Shown: piece by piece, positions 36,801-48,556 of the stretch
Position numbering within the stretch: the stretch's first letter is position 1
How the letters are laid out: every line of letters starts with the position of its first letter
Assembly (NCBI GenBank): GCA_036365515.1
Contig: CM070877.1
Location: 17,482,701 to 17,546,700 of the forward strand
Direction of reading: 5' to 3'
DNA from: Torymus aiolomorphi
Lineage: Eukaryota > Arthropoda > Insecta > Hymenoptera > Torymidae
Length of the DNA stretch: 64,000 bases
The notes under the pieces: generated by a model
Database searches by the model: none
Seen by the model: the letters and a program-made list of their open reading frames with translations, nothing else
Told to the model about the DNA's origin: nothing
Translations under genes and position numbers: made by a program

Positions 36801-37053
36801 AAACATTTAGAAATAAAAGCAACCTAGATATTTTTATATTGAAAAGTTTAATCACATTTGTTATATTATATTATATTTTGTTACAAAACTTATATTTCTA
36901 TCTAGAATCTTAGGTTAAGTTAGATTTAAGAATACCGGACCAGCGAACAGGAAAATAATTCCTCTGCTGGATTATACATACTGTATAATGTAAACATGTA
37001 CTTACCTTTTGTACTTACTCTGGTAAATAAATAAAAAATAAAAATAAATTTCT

Positions 37054-37433
37054 GGATGTCTTTTCAAAAATAGCTGCAACTACTTGTCTCCTGGTTTGTT
37101 ATCTTTAAATGTAGATTCTCCTCCAGTTTCATCCAAACATTTTTTAATAGCAATTTTGACTTCATCCGAATGCATCGGAAAGCCCAATCTAGCTTTACCC
37201 AACATCCATTTCACTAGTCGATTTTCCTCATCTTCTAGTAAAATCTTTTTGGGGTCTTTCTTTGCATGCAATGAAATCTTCTCTTTGATTTTGGCAAATA
37301 GTGTAGATCTAGGAATATTGAAATCAGCAGATACTTTTCTAAAAGACTCTCTATTTCTGCATCTTTCAAGAGCTTTCTTCAAGTCACTCTCAGAATACTG
37401 GTATAATTTGTATGCTCGCTCTTTTTTTGACAT
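37054..37433 (-). pseudogene. N-terminal HTH (psq type) of the pogo-like transposase
   Basis: The start MSKKERAYKLYQYSESDLKK is followed by NRESFRKVSADFNIPRSTLF, a pipsqueak-type helix-turn-helix, and then the second DNA-binding segment (EENRLVKWMLGKARLGFP). A TAG at about 37080 replaces the Trp expected after the GDK of this segment; past it the frame continues LQLFLKRHPE and is then cut by the A-rich tail of the retrotransposon. The missing DDE part lies at 32283-31663. Confidence 0.85.
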
Positions 37434-37938
37434 CTAAATAACAAACAAGATTTATTTCTGTACATTTAAAATAAACATTTTATTAATTTTTGATGAAAAA
37501 ATCTACGTATTGGTTTGAGGTTGTGAATTCGTAGCCCATAGATAGACAGCAAATATACGAATATGTCATACATTTTTGGAATAATTTTTATACAAGTTAG
37601 TAGCTAATTATAATACAAACATAATGACCTATTACTTACCTCTTTAATTAGTAGCGTAACACTTGTTTTTTTAATCAAAAGTCTACATGTCTGCAGTGAT
37701 GATGTTATTAGCGAGCACATTTTGAGTATAGTACAACGAGAGGTCGTATTTCGATATTTTTTTACCCGCGAAATTCAAAAGTTAAAAAAAACTTTGTTAA
37801 AAATGAAAGTTGGAAGTTTATTTTTACTAATACAATAAACGTTTGATCGCTTTTGGCTTTTGTAAATTTATAATAATTGATTTATTGAGAAAGTGTCTAT
37901 TTACTGGCCAGTGTCTATCTACTGGGCTGGTTACCCTA

Positions 37939-39488
37939 CATCCTACGATACGCATGCGCATTCAAGTTTTACTAGAGGCTATTTTTTCAATTCATTAGAT
38001 AATTGTTGTAGGCTAATAATATACGGTTTTTATAGTGAAGCATAAAAACATCATGGTTTTATATAGAGAATGGCATTGTATAAGTTCCACACGATGGAGA
38101 ATTCATAAAAGTCAAGTTTGTAAACAGATTGGTAGAAACTGGCAGAGTTACAAAAACCACAAAAATGCATTGGAAGTGATAGAAAATAACTTCGCATTCA
38201 CTTTTTAATCTTCACCTATAAAGTTTATTAGCCTAAATATAATATCTACATCAATTAATAAACAAGATTTTCAACGTCACATTAATAACTGAATACTAAA
38301 TTTTATTATAAAAGTAGCAAGACGCCGTTGCAGATGTAAACATAGTACATTCCAAAACATATTCAGCCAGTAAAGATTACCATCCTGTACATCACACTTC
38401 AACCAATCAACCCAATATGACAAAAACCCAAAAATTAACGTCGTCTCATCGCAAAGTCATTTCATCCCGCAGGGCAGAGTGACGTGTCCCGCGCTCGAAA
38501 TAATATCAGAGTTCTATTTGGGGGCTTACTTTTAACTGGTCGAAATTTAGACTTAACCCGTGCAGAGGCTGGAGCTCGTGGTCCTTACTCTTTGTTCGGA
38601 GAAGAAGCCGCTGCATCGGGAAATCCGAGGTTGTAAAAGAGCGGCTGCACATAGACCACCCGCGAGGGTAAGACTGGAATCGGTTCTAATTTTAAAGCGA
38701 AAAGGATGGTTGACTGGGATTTTTTTTTTCAATTTGGCGCTAAGTAATATAGTGGATTTTTTTAGTAGAATTTTTTAGTTTTCTATAGTTTTGTTGTAAA
38801 TTTTTTTTATAGTTTTCTATAGTTTCTCAAATTTTTCAAAGCTACGTTGAAAAGCGTGCTTCACGAAATTTTCTTCACTAAATTATATAACATTCATATA
38901 ATGATGTTATATAAATTGCTGCAGTATTTTAATTAACTTTTATCTTTTTATCATATATTAATGTTTGCTAATTGCTGTTATTTTTCTTTGTACGGGGGTT
39001 TTATTTTGAAAACGAAATGAATCAATGTTAATAATCTCGTTAAATGCTGGGTAGATTTATGCATTTTTCTACTTCCGACTTTCATAAAAGCTTTAGTGAT
39101 GCAGGATTCAAAATATTGTATTGATTAGCCGGAAATAATAACCATAAACAAGGACTCATCAAACTAAACTTTTTTCGTTAATCTGTAAACAAACTCTCCT
39201 CTACACGTGTGACTCACTTTCGCTTTTTTTTTTTTAACAAATTCTTTCATACGTCATAAAAAATTTTTAGGCGTCAAATTACACAATTTTTGTTAAATTC
39301 ATAAAATTTTTACTTTTAGAACTTTATTTATTTATTTAGAATTTTATTTAGACAAATAAATTTTTTCTAAGATGTAGTTTTAGTAAAAAAAATTTACGAC
39401 TCTTCTATACGGTATAAAATTATCTTGCTTTAAATTTTTGCTGGTATTCTTACGAATAACATTACATCCTATCTTTATAAAAAAATTG
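37939..39488. other. Non-coding stretch
   Basis: No gene is recognised. A moderately GC-rich patch lies at 38440-38720 and could be transcribed, but no clear frame, splice site or core promoter is visible. Confidence 0.45.
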
Positions 39489-39720
39489 AAAAATAGTAAT
39501 ATATATGGGATCCTGTGAGGGCCAATACGTAGAAAGAAAACACAATTCTAGCTTGTGCGACGTTTCATCAGCTTGATTACTGACCTCTTCAGGCACAACA
39601 AAAAATCTATGCTAATAAAAGATGACTTTATTAGCAACGTTGAACGAATAAAGTCAATGTTGAGAATGTTTTCTTTCTACGTATTGGCTCTCACAGGATC
39701 CCATATATATTACTATTTTT
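39489..39720. repeat. Penelope-type terminal-repeat hairpin
   Basis: Inverted arms of about 53 bp (39489-39541 and 39668-39720): GTAATATATATGGGATCCTG, then CCAATACGTAGAAAGAAAAC, and their complements. The core holds the hammerhead-like motif at 39553-39598. No protein-coding remnant is seen nearby, so this is a solo terminal repeat or a retrozyme-like remnant. Confidence 0.7.
39553..39598 (-). ncRNA. Hammerhead ribozyme motif (type I, PLE style)
   Basis: On the - strand: TTGTGC, CTGAAGA, a stem-loop GGTCAG-TAATCAAG-CTGAT, GAAAC, GTC, GCACAA. TTGTGC and GCACAA are perfectly complementary (stem I). CTGAAGA fits the CUGANGA core. GAAAC followed directly by GTC gives the very short, self-complementary ACGT stem III known from PLE hammerheads, which are thought to act as dimers. 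Cleavage would follow the GTC. One extra G sits between the core and stem II, so activity is uncertain. Confidence 0.65.
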
Positions 39721-40178
39721 CACATTAACAATGGAGGGTGCCTCTATCAACTTTAATTTATAAAAAATTGACTGGATAAATATTTTTTTTTTGTAAAATA
39801 TATATCATTTTTAAATCCCTCAATTAAAGTATTACAGAAAAATGTTTTTCGTAAAAACTGTTATTTTTCAGTGAATCGACAAATTTCCAATCATATTGTT
39901 GACTAAAAATACAATATTTCCATAACAATTATTGTAAAATACTTTAACTTCAAAAACGTTTCTCAAAATCATCAAATTTTTCATACCACCTTTCTCACCA
40001 CCTTTCATACCTACACGTTATCACCAGTAAACCGGGAAGAACAACACCACGGCCACCCCCGCGCCTCTCGCCAAACAAAAAACGCGTGCCGCGAAAGAAA
40101 GAAACAGAGAAAGAGTGAGAGAGAGAGAGAGAGAGAACGAACGAACGAAAATTTCGGCAAAGTCGACCTGCTCTATTT

Positions 40179-40323
<145 letters not shown>

Positions 40324-40341
40324 CTCGCGGCGTCGTTTAAA

Positions 40342-40560
40342 TATAAATCGGCCGGCGAGAGTGGCCGAGCCTTTAGTCTCGGCGTCGCGACGCTCGCATC
40401 AGCATCGCGGTCCGCGTCTTGTACCCAGCGCGCGAAAAGAGTCAGTCAGTCAGTCCAGTGTATTTCCTTTGAGAGTTTGGTGGTTGGAGGCAAAGGAATC
40501 AAAGTGTACGAGTGTGGTGACAAAGTAGAGAGGCTACGGCGTTGTTTGCGTCCTTTACGA
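40342..40560 (+). promoter_or_regulatory. Candidate TATA+initiator promoter and 5' UTR exon next to GA/CT tract
   Basis: TATAAAT lies at 40342-40348. TTTAGTC, with its A at 40375 (33 bp from the first T of TATA), could be the initiator. A second cluster of initiator-like TCAGTC units lies at 40442-40455. GC-rich transcribed-looking DNA follows to a GTATGT at 40561 that would serve as a splice donor. This resembles insect promoters with GAGA-factor tracts. Which gene it drives is unknown; REEP downstream on the same strand is one possibility. Confidence 0.4.
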
Positions 40561-40739
40561 GTATGTGCTTTGGTGATTTTTGTTGTTGTCGGTTCGGGTT
40601 ACGTTGCTTTTTCATCAGAATTTTAAGTGCTGTAACGGGACGAGATTGGAAATATTTTTATTTGATATTCGCAAAATTTAGCGTTCTGGAAATAAATTTT
40701 CGCAATACTTCGTTAACAATCGGTTGAATTTAATGATTT

Positions 40740-42156
40740 AAAGAATAATTTGATAAACAGATATACAACCCAGGTTGTGTGTTCCCCTTTTCTATGAAAT
40801 TTATCAATTTTGGAAATTTCCAAATTGATTTTAAAAAATATACACATTTTTTTTAGTTTAAATTTAATAAAATTCTATGTATTTGATTCAGCTTGATTCA
40901 TTTTCCCTATTTATATTCCATGAATTTTATATTTATAGAAAATTACTTAACGGAATTCCTGCACTTCAAAGAAACTCTAATTTAAATCCTCTGTTGAAAT
41001 ACTAATAAAAGTTTAATGTTTTTATCCAAACAATCTTGCTCTCAACAACTGTCCAACTCTCTACAAAGAACTTGACTGAAAGCTTAAATGTTTTTTTGAA
41101 ACAAATATAATAAACACTTTTAAAAACTATTTTTTAAAGTATTTTCTATTTGTCTATTGTCCTTTTATTTATTCTAACCTCATCTATTCAATAAGCACTC
41201 TCTACAAATGGTAATAATTTTTTTCATGACTGTACAAATAATAATTTTGTTAATAAAACTTTCTACGAAAGTATAAAATAAGGCAAGTATAGAAGTTTTT
41301 TCTGTATAATCTATAAAATAATATTTATGATTTTTTAAAAAAAGTCAAATAAATACTAGTAAAAAAGTCTTTTACTTCTTTGAGTCAATGTATGCTCAAC
41401 AAATTATATGTAAGTACATTCAAATTGTTCACTGCAAATCAAACAAACGAAAGTTGTGAAATCAATTATCGATAGTCAAGTAATGCAAACCATTCTCCGA
41501 AAAACTGTATGACTATGTTCTCAGAAATGTATTCAAATTTCTTCATTCTTCTATACAAATTAAATACAAGAAAGTACTGTAAGCAATTACTTGTAGTCAA
41601 GTACCGGCCATAAGAACTTTTCGTACCTCGCGTATAAAATTACATTTTACTTAATTACATAAAGTACTTATACATAACGCCCAAGAGGCCCAATAGCTCA
41701 CACAGCTCCTACAAAACTTTATAGTAACTACGTACTTTACCCCCGTGTGGGCGAAAATGATTTTAATTATAGAACTATAATGCCTTCTTTTTATTTCTAA
41801 AATTCATAAGAATTTTTTCAGGTATTTACGAAAAGTCAAAGCCTATATAAAAAAATTACATAGTTACCAACACATCACTATTTTTCATTATTCCTCCTCA
41901 ATTTTGAACTTTCTATAATATTACGCATCTAGGAAGGACAAGAGAAGTCTAGAGCTACTATAGCAGGGGTGGTCCTCCGATCTCCCGTACATACTTGGCG
42001 GGCCCGACGGTTTGCAGTTCAAGGTGTAAGACATGGTCATTTTCATATAAATATTCATATGTTTAAAGATAAGATAAAATGTATAAATGGGTTGCTGCTA
42101 CATATTAACTACTGATCTATGAATCTATCACTCTATTTTTAAATAGAAAGTACACA
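40740..42156. other. AT-rich non-coding stretch
   Basis: No coding region or clear repeat is seen. Confidence 0.5.
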
Positions 42157-42297
42157 CCCGCGTGAAAATATCATATGAGATCTCATATGAGATCCCGTAA
42201 TACGTAAAATTGCATATGACATCACATATAAGATTTCATACGAGATATGCGCTGTCTGAAATTCTCATATGAGATCTTATATGATATTTACACGGGG
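42157..42297. repeat. Small palindromic MITE built from ATATGAGATC units
   Basis: The ends are CCCGCGTGAAAATATCATAT and the complement of CCCCGTGTAAATATCATATA. The interior repeats CATATGAGATCTCATATGAG, itself a palindrome, so the unit has inverted repeats at two scales. About 141 bp, non-coding. Confidence 0.75.
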
Positions 42298-42520
42298 GAA
42301 AAGGATATAAAATATGTAGCTTATAAAACTGTTAGTAAAATGTAAAGGACTTTTGAGCAGGCTATAAATTTATATGAATTTTTTATTTTATTCTCGTTTA
42401 AAAAGGATGGAGATAAGGAAAAATATGGTTAGTAATGAAATATAAATCATAATTCTGCACATGTACGGATATGTTGTACTTAACGGCATCAATTAAAAAT
42501 TAGAGCCAATGTAATTATTT

Positions 42521-42745
42521 ATGGGTCTGAAGTTTGCATCGTTGGAATGCAACGAAATAATTTTTTAAGATTGATTAAAATTATTAAACAATGGAAATTT
42601 TATCTAGACCTTCGTTTTAAAGTTAATTTATACTATAAAACACTAAATCTACACGCAAAATTAATATTATTTAATATAAACGTGAAACAAAATGAATTAT
42701 TTTTTTTATTTCGTTGGACTCCAACGTTGCAAACTTCAGACCCAT
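42521..42745 (+). repeat. Fold-back MITE, family 'GGTCTGAAG', copy 2
   Basis: The ends are ATGGGTCTGAAGTTTGCA and its near-complement TGCAAACTTCAGACCCAT. A perfect 8-bp target duplication AATTATTT lies at 42513-42520 and 42746-42753. The sequence matches the copy at 1265-1485 in the opposite orientation. The frame across it (42547-42747) is not a gene. Confidence 0.88.
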
Positions 42746-43309
42746 AATTATTTATGGTGGACTTATAGGTATAAATATTGTTAATGAATGTATGCCAAAA
42801 TTTAGTATTCTACATTTAAGTAGCCCATGTATCATAATATGATAAAATAGCATGTTGTTATTTTAATTTGGGTGAATATAAAAGCGATTGAAAATTGCAG
42901 TAAATATTTCAATTTCTCGGGCATCCATTTCAATGTATATGTAGCGCGGTTGACCCTCAGGCTTCTTCTATACTTGCCTTCGGAGCGCTCCCGCGTTCCT
43001 TGATTATGAATGAGTAATAAATCAATTTTAGCATTCAAACATTCAGCTTTAACAAAATTAATAGTACAATGAGTAGATTCATGATAAAATTAAACAAAAT
43101 TTTTGTATAAATTTAGTAAAAAGTAGAATTCAACGTAAAAAAAATTTTTTTAATAACAAAATTTCCGTCAAACAATATATGTGTAGAAAAATCTAAAAAA
43201 ATGAAATTCTATCGAATTCTGATGAAAAAGTAAAGTTTCGAATTGATTAAAATTCGTCTATTGTATTGCTGAATACAATAAATATATAAATATAAATGCT
43301 TTATTTTTT

Positions 43310-44160
43310 ACAATGTAGGCAGACAATACTCGAAAGCTGCGAAATTTTCGCGGCATTATCGCTGTCGCCACCGCGTGTATTTTCACGAAGCCTCTGCAGT
43401 GTCATTTACGCGAGGAAGAAAATAAACGTCGAGTGAAAATAAAATATCGATAGATGAAATAAGAAGAAGAAGACAGCGAGAGAGAAACGCACGTGTGACG
43501 AAAAACACGTCAATGTGACGTTAGTCCAGCGTCGTCGACGTCTCGCACGATCCTCCGACGCCGTTTTATTTTCGCTCGCCATTGATTTTTTAATAGATAG
43601 GGAAAAGAGAAAAGAAGAAAAGGAATTTATTCCTTATTCCGCGACATCCTCGAAAGGAAGGGAAGCCAAATTGCAGACAATCGCGAAGACAATAGAATCG
43701 CCAAGACAGTCGAAAACTCGGAAATCATTGTAATTCAAAATTTCAATTAATCTCTGGCACGATCGCACGACGCGCGCACGCTGTGGGAAAGCGAGAGAGC
43801 GAGCAAGACAAAAGAAGAAAGAAACCGAGCGTGACGCGGCCCGCGAAATTGGCGCCCAACCAAAATCGACGACACCGTTGCTGTTATTGTTGCAGTGTGC
43901 AACTGCGATACGAAGATTAAGCGGCGCCCGATTAGCCGGATTCCGCGCGGAAAAACGACAATTTATCGGGATTCCAACGTTCAGAGCGCGAGAATGCGCT
44001 GGAGATAGGTGTCGCGATTCCTTTATTTAGCTTTCCTTTTAATCTGTGAAAGTGAATAAGCGGTGTAGGTTTGTTGTTTGGGAGAGGAACGGCTTTTTTA
44101 GGCCTTCCGCGAACCGTTAATCAGTCACCGAGTTTTGGAGAACAGTGGATTGCTATTTCA
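43310..44160. other. CpG-rich island in AT-rich DNA
   Basis: GC- and CpG-rich sequence, including runs such as GTCGTCGACGTCTCGCACG, with no long credible frame. It may be a promoter region or 5' UTR exon. It lies upstream of the small ORF at 44790. The frame at 43515-43733 lacks recognisable features. Confidence 0.35.
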
Positions 44161-44789
44161 GGTTGGAGAGTTCGAGAAAGTCTCGCTTTTGACGGTTAAG
44201 AAAAATAATAGCATTTTCGCTTCTTGTTTTTCAACTTAATTAAATTTTCAGTGAAATTTATCGCTGAATTCTCTAGAAGCGCGAAGAAAAAATATCATTT
44301 TCTAAACTTTTAAATTAAAGATTCCGGCTAAAATAAACGAAAACTAATTAAACATCCGTAAACATTGTTAGAAAAGCACGGGCGGTTCAATCCTCTTCCT
44401 CCTCTTGGCTCTCGGTCCGTTGCACCTGCGCCGATCGAGCGTGAAGGATCGGCCGAGCGCTCGTGTTTCCCTCTTTTTCTTCCAGCATCCCCGAGAGGGA
44501 GCTTTAAGTGGAAAAACGTTAAGAGAGAGAAAGTGAGAAAGCGAAATCGAGTCTGATTTTCCTCGGTTGACTCGGACCTGCAATTGAATTCGCTGTTTGA
44601 CGTAAAAATTACTCTTTTTGTAAAAAAGCGATTTTTAAATTTTATACATTTAATATTAAATTCTTTGTTTTTAATATCATTCGATCCGTTTTGTAACAAC
44701 GTTACCTCAAAACATTTGAACTTAATTTGACGTCCACCGTGTTCGACTTGTAACCCAGGTCACATTACCACCCAGCCATCCCCACTTTT

Positions 44790-45029
44790 ATGAAAAAAAT
44801 CAAGGAGTACGCGGCGAGGTTTGGCCTAATCAAGAAACGAAAAATGACGTGCCCAGTGCGACCTAACCGCGGTGCTCCGGCACCTGTGGTTGTGCCCACG
44901 GTGATTCATTATACGCGTAACTTCCACACGCCCGTCTTCAAGACTATCACCGTCGTCAGTCCGGTCACGGTGGTCATATTACCAGCGCCCCTTAAAATTG
45001 TGTATACGGATGATGAAGGCGCGGTATGA
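44790..45029 (+). CDS. Possible small host exon or short protein, unknown function
   Basis: 79 codons from ATG 44790 to TGA 45027-45029, beginning MKKIKEYAARFGLIKKRK and continuing with a Pro/Val/Thr-rich stretch (APAPVVVPTVIHY, VVSPVTVVILPAPLKIVY). Base composition is clearly richer in G+C than the surroundings and third positions favour C/G, as expected of coding DNA. A likely splice acceptor (TTGTAACCCAG) lies about 35 bp upstream, and GGTATGA overlapping the stop could be a donor, so it might be the first coding exon of a longer gene. I recognise no family. Confidence 0.4.
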   Translation: MKKIKEYAARFGLIKKRKMTCPVRPNRGAPAPVVVPTVIHYTRNFHTPVFKTITVVSPVTVVILPAPLKIVYTDDEGAV

Positions 45030-45470
45030 TCAGTGGTTTGGGTGACAAATGGTCATAGGGTGATGAGGGTTTCACTTCGGAAGAGTGAAAGTGCTGCCGT
45101 TAAAAGAAATGAAACTCAAATTTTATACGAATAAAACTCATACGAAACATATATGTAGAAAAGGAATCATTCTGAATGTTGTACGGAATTTATTCAAAAA
45201 GCTAAACGCAATTCTGAGCTTTTAATAACACGAAAATTCTGACGTCACAACTTGTTGTGTGAAACTATAATGGCAGTATATCCAGTCTTCCCGAGCGAAA
45301 TAATCATTCCAAAGAATTTTAGATAACAAAAATATCTTCTGATTGAAAAAGTATTAGGACTATTGTCAATCTAAAATTATTGTTTTCTATCTTGTGTGAT
45401 GAAATCGAAATGTACTATTTTAGGACGAAATCAAATATTAGTGTCGAAATTTCGAAGAAGTGTTTTAGAT

Positions 45471-46314
45471 ACACGGAGAAAAGTGTTATAATAAATTTTA
45501 TTACAAGTATAATAAAAATTACTATATAATATAGGAAGAGTGTGACATTTCTTCTGTATGCTGCATTTTTGTTATAACTATATGAATAATTACAACATTT
45601 TTAGTAAGTTTTATTAAAGTTGTTGGTTAAAAAGTATTACGATATAAAAGAAAAATTGCTATACAACATAGAAAAAACTGTGATATAGTAAAGTTTAAAA
45701 TATATTCTTTTAATTTTAGCCACCCGTCATAAGAAATTTTGTTATCCAACATAGTAAAAATTGCCACAACTATAGTGCTTTCTGCGTATGTCAAGGCGTG
45801 CACATGGTCTAATCGAGATTATGTACTCCATCAATTTCACTTGGCTTTGTTTTTAAATAAGCAAAACTTTGAAAATCTCGATTCAATCATTTTATTTTTT
45901 ATTATGTACATTCATGATGAGTATTTTTTGTGTAATTGTAGTTATTTATTGTCATTATTCAATATTATCATTTAAGGGATTTCGTAACCAGAGGTTTGAT
46001 ATATGTTAGTTCCAAAATTTTGTACTCAAGAATCCTACTTGGGTAAGTGGTTAGCGCGTCCGATTACCATGCTGAGGGTCCCAGGATCGATCCCAACTGT
46101 TGTATTATTTTCACATTGAGTATTCTATTAAAATGCAAAAATAGTTCAAAAAATGAAAAAAAAATTATTTTTTTGAAATTTAAAGTCAGCTATAAAAATT
46201 ACTATGTTGTGTAGCAAAAATTATTACAATTTTGATACGTCACACCGTTCCTATAAAATATAGTAATTTTTCTTACATTTATAATAAAATTTATTAGAAC
46301 ATTTTTCTCCGTGT
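45471..46314. repeat. MITE with ACACGGAGAAAA termini
   Basis: The left end ACACGGAGAAAAGTGTTATA and the right end, complement of ACACGGAGAAAAATGTTCTA, form inverted repeats continuing through TAATAAATTTTATTA and AAAATTACTATAT. A tRNA-like segment lies inside. The repeat at 50914-51214 has weaker versions of the same termini. I could not confirm a target duplication. The frame 45739-45975 inside it is not a gene. Confidence 0.75.
46037..46103 (+). other. tRNA-like segment inside a MITE
   Basis: Contains an A-box-like TAAGTGGTTAGCGCG and a B-box-like GGATCGATCCC in tRNA order and spacing (about 67 nt). The anticodon arm does not pair well and no anticodon can be named. It is likely a tRNA-derived internal promoter picked up by the repeat. 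Confidence 0.45.
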
Positions 46315-46610
46315 AGCCATAAGATTTAGATGTAATTAAGCTTAATGTATTAAATTTAACACATCACTTTTTATATGAAAAATTTCGGCGATAATTATAC
46401 TCGAAAAATTGTATGAACTCATCAACCACTACAACGGTAGAATGTAATACCGAACATGTAATGATAATTGTAATCAAACCACTACTAATAAATATTATTC
46501 ATATTTTGATATTAAAAAGGAATATAATTGCATTTTAATAGACTTTACAATAACGTAGCAAAGTTAATAAGAATACTAATAATAATGATAAATAATTGTA
46601 AGAGATAAAT

Positions 46611-46748
46611 ATGGCAGCAGAGATTATTGCGCCTGCCTGGCTCGAAGCAGCAGTGACGGTGCCGGTTTGGGTAATCGCGAGAACAGCGATGGCTCCAAGG
46701 TCGCAACGAGCGATGAGTGCATCCTCCGCTGGAAGACGAGAGGAGTGA
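46611..46748 (+). other. Short GC-rich ORF of unknown status
   Basis: 45 codons starting MAAEIIAPAWLEAAVTVPVW, Ala/Val-rich. It lies in a GC-rich island (46610-46790) with AT-rich DNA on both sides. There is no family match; the opposite strand is also open here (46766-46545). It could be part of an exon or chance. Confidence 0.2.
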
Positions 46749-46789
46749 TCGCATGGGATTTCGCAAGTCCCGAGATGTGGTTCGGATGA

Positions 46790-48119
46790 AGAAAAAAAAT
46801 TATTACTCCTTGACCTCGTTTTTAGCCATTGTCAGAAAAAAGATGTTATAAATATATGTACCGGGAAAAGAGTTTCATTTTGTTCTTTCATCCAAGATGC
46901 AGTTTTTGTATTCTTTTTGATTATTCTTTTGTAAAAACGAAGAAAGCTCGAGTTTATTTATAAATTGTTGAATTTTCGAGCTAACGGTGGTTTTTAACAC
47001 GAAAAATACGTGCACACAAACAGACGTTACTCAACGCGAAATAGCACCTGGGCGCACAGATTATAATTTCAATCACAACACGCGCGTGCTCTTCTAGAGT
47101 ATCATTATACTTTGCCTCACCATCCTCGCTCAGATATAAAATAAGTTTCTCATAGCTACACGTGCGCGTACCGGCGCGTAATTACACGATACGCAACGCT
47201 ATCGTATAGAATAATTTTATATAAGACGCGAAGTCGCAATTACCTTTTGTACAGAGCAATAAATAGTTTAATCGCGCCTGCTGCTGCTGCCTTTTTGCGT
47301 TCCGATTTTTTCGCGCGAATATCCTTTTTCCCTCTTATCTACGCTGTCGTGTTAAAACGGAAAGGCGAACATGTGGGACAGATAAAGAGAAAGAGAGATG
47401 GAAAAACAAGACACTAAAGTGCACACACGTGTGCGGAGCAGGCGCGAGAGACCGAGTATACGACATCGTGTTTACGCAAGCCCTGTGTACGCGGCCAAGT
47501 CGAATTATGAGGCTGGTGTGTTTAGAGGTGTCTTGTCGTAGGTCCACGTTCTTATCTCTCTTTTAGTACTAATATTTTGGGGTCTTCAATGTTCTCGTTC
47601 CTTCATTTCTGTGCGTTTTATAAGATTTTAACGTTTAATATTTTAAACGAGCGGGATCAGTCAACGTAAACATTTTAGTGAGAAGATGTTATGTTAATAT
47701 TCATAATGAAAAATAGAAATACTATTAAAAACACATTTACATTTAAATAGTAATAATATACTTACATTTAAAAGTTTTAAATAAAAATTTAAATGAAAAT
47801 GTTTTTTTTTTTATAATTTCTATTATTTTTTATTAAACATAGAAATTCCGTTTTGCCTACTGAAAATAAATGGGTCATTCTTTAATAAAAAAAGCATCGC
47901 GATAAATCTCGAAATGAATGTAACGCTTTTATTCGCGCTCTGATTGGTCAATTTAGTAAAAAATGTTGTCTATTTCGCGTTATTTCTTTATTTTATGTGA
48001 GGTTCAAGTTTAAATACGCAAGACCAAACACACGCTCACCGCGTGTGCGAAAATTCGCTAGTAATACAAATTTATTAACTATTCATTGAATCAACGGGTT
48101 TAAAACGTAGAAAAAACTA
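46790..48119. other. Non-coding stretch with GC-richer patches
   Basis: No gene is recognised. The patch at 46990-47560 has higher G+C but only short frames. Confidence 0.4.
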
Positions 48120-48127
48120 ATTTTCGT

Positions 48128-48556
48128 GGGGGGGGGGGGGGGTCAAAAGTTTAGACGATCCACTTTAGAATTGAAGTCAACTCTAGACGTTCTCCATTCC
48201 GACATAAGCTACTGCAGATTGTGCAAAATTTCGAAATTCTAAATTACGAAAATCATATTTTCGAATCTAACAATTCACCTACTGTCCAAAACATCGAATT
48301 TCATTTATAGAATTTTAATGGGGATACAATAAAGATATTTCGAAATATATCATTAGAAACAAGTTATATTTGTTTTAAAATAGTATTGATGAAATTCGAT
48401 GTTTTGGACAGTAGATGAATTGTTACATTCGAAAATATGGTTTTTGTAATTTAGAATTTCGAAATTTTGCACAATCTGCAGTAGCTTATGTCGGAATGGA
48501 GAACGTCTAGAGTTGACTTCAATTCTAAAGTGGATCATCTAAACTTTGGACCCCAC
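48128..48556. repeat. Fold-back MITE with poly-G end, copy 2
   Basis: Begins with 15 G and ends GGACCCCAC. The inverted arms contain ATTGAAGTCAACTCTAGACG and its complement. It is flanked by ATTTTCGT at 48120-48127 and 48557-48564, a perfect 8-bp duplication. The interior around CCAAAACATCGAATTTCATT is shared with copy 1 (4608-5039). Confidence 0.9.

Larger units (their letters stand above)
32290..37048 (+). mobile_element. Jockey/CR1-type non-LTR retrotransposon, nearly full length, inserted in the pogo-like element
   Basis: A 5' region with a ~75-bp-armed hairpin (32288-32455) is followed by ORF1 (zinc knuckles), an overlapping ORF2 (endonuclease, reverse transcriptase) and a 3' end of A-rich short repeats (AAATAAATAAAAAATAAAAA, 37023-37048). 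No target duplication could be found. The host transposase appears to lack about 40 nt at the site, suggesting deletion on integration. ORF1 has one stop; ORF2 has two frameshifts and one stop. Confidence 0.88.
29776..37937 (-). mobile_element. Pogo/Tigger-like DNA transposon, interrupted by a non-LTR retrotransposon
   Basis: The terminal inverted repeats AGGGTAACCAGCCCAGTAGAT (left 29776; right, complement ending 37937) are flanked by TA, the target expected for Tc1/mariner/pogo elements. The - strand encodes a psq-type HTH (37433-37080) and a DDE_1 endonuclease domain (32283-31663) separated by the inserted retroelement. Short GTCTATYTACTGG-like motifs recur in both subterminal regions and may be transposase-binding sites. 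The copy is dead. Confidence 0.88.

Noticed and set aside
42130..42300. CRISPR-like or operator array of CATATGAGATC units
   Set aside because: The units form one nested palindrome with transposon-like ends in eukaryotic DNA, not regularly spaced repeats with unique spacers.
46037..46103. Functional tRNA gene
   Set aside because: Only box A/B-like sequences are present inside a MITE; the anticodon arm does not pair.
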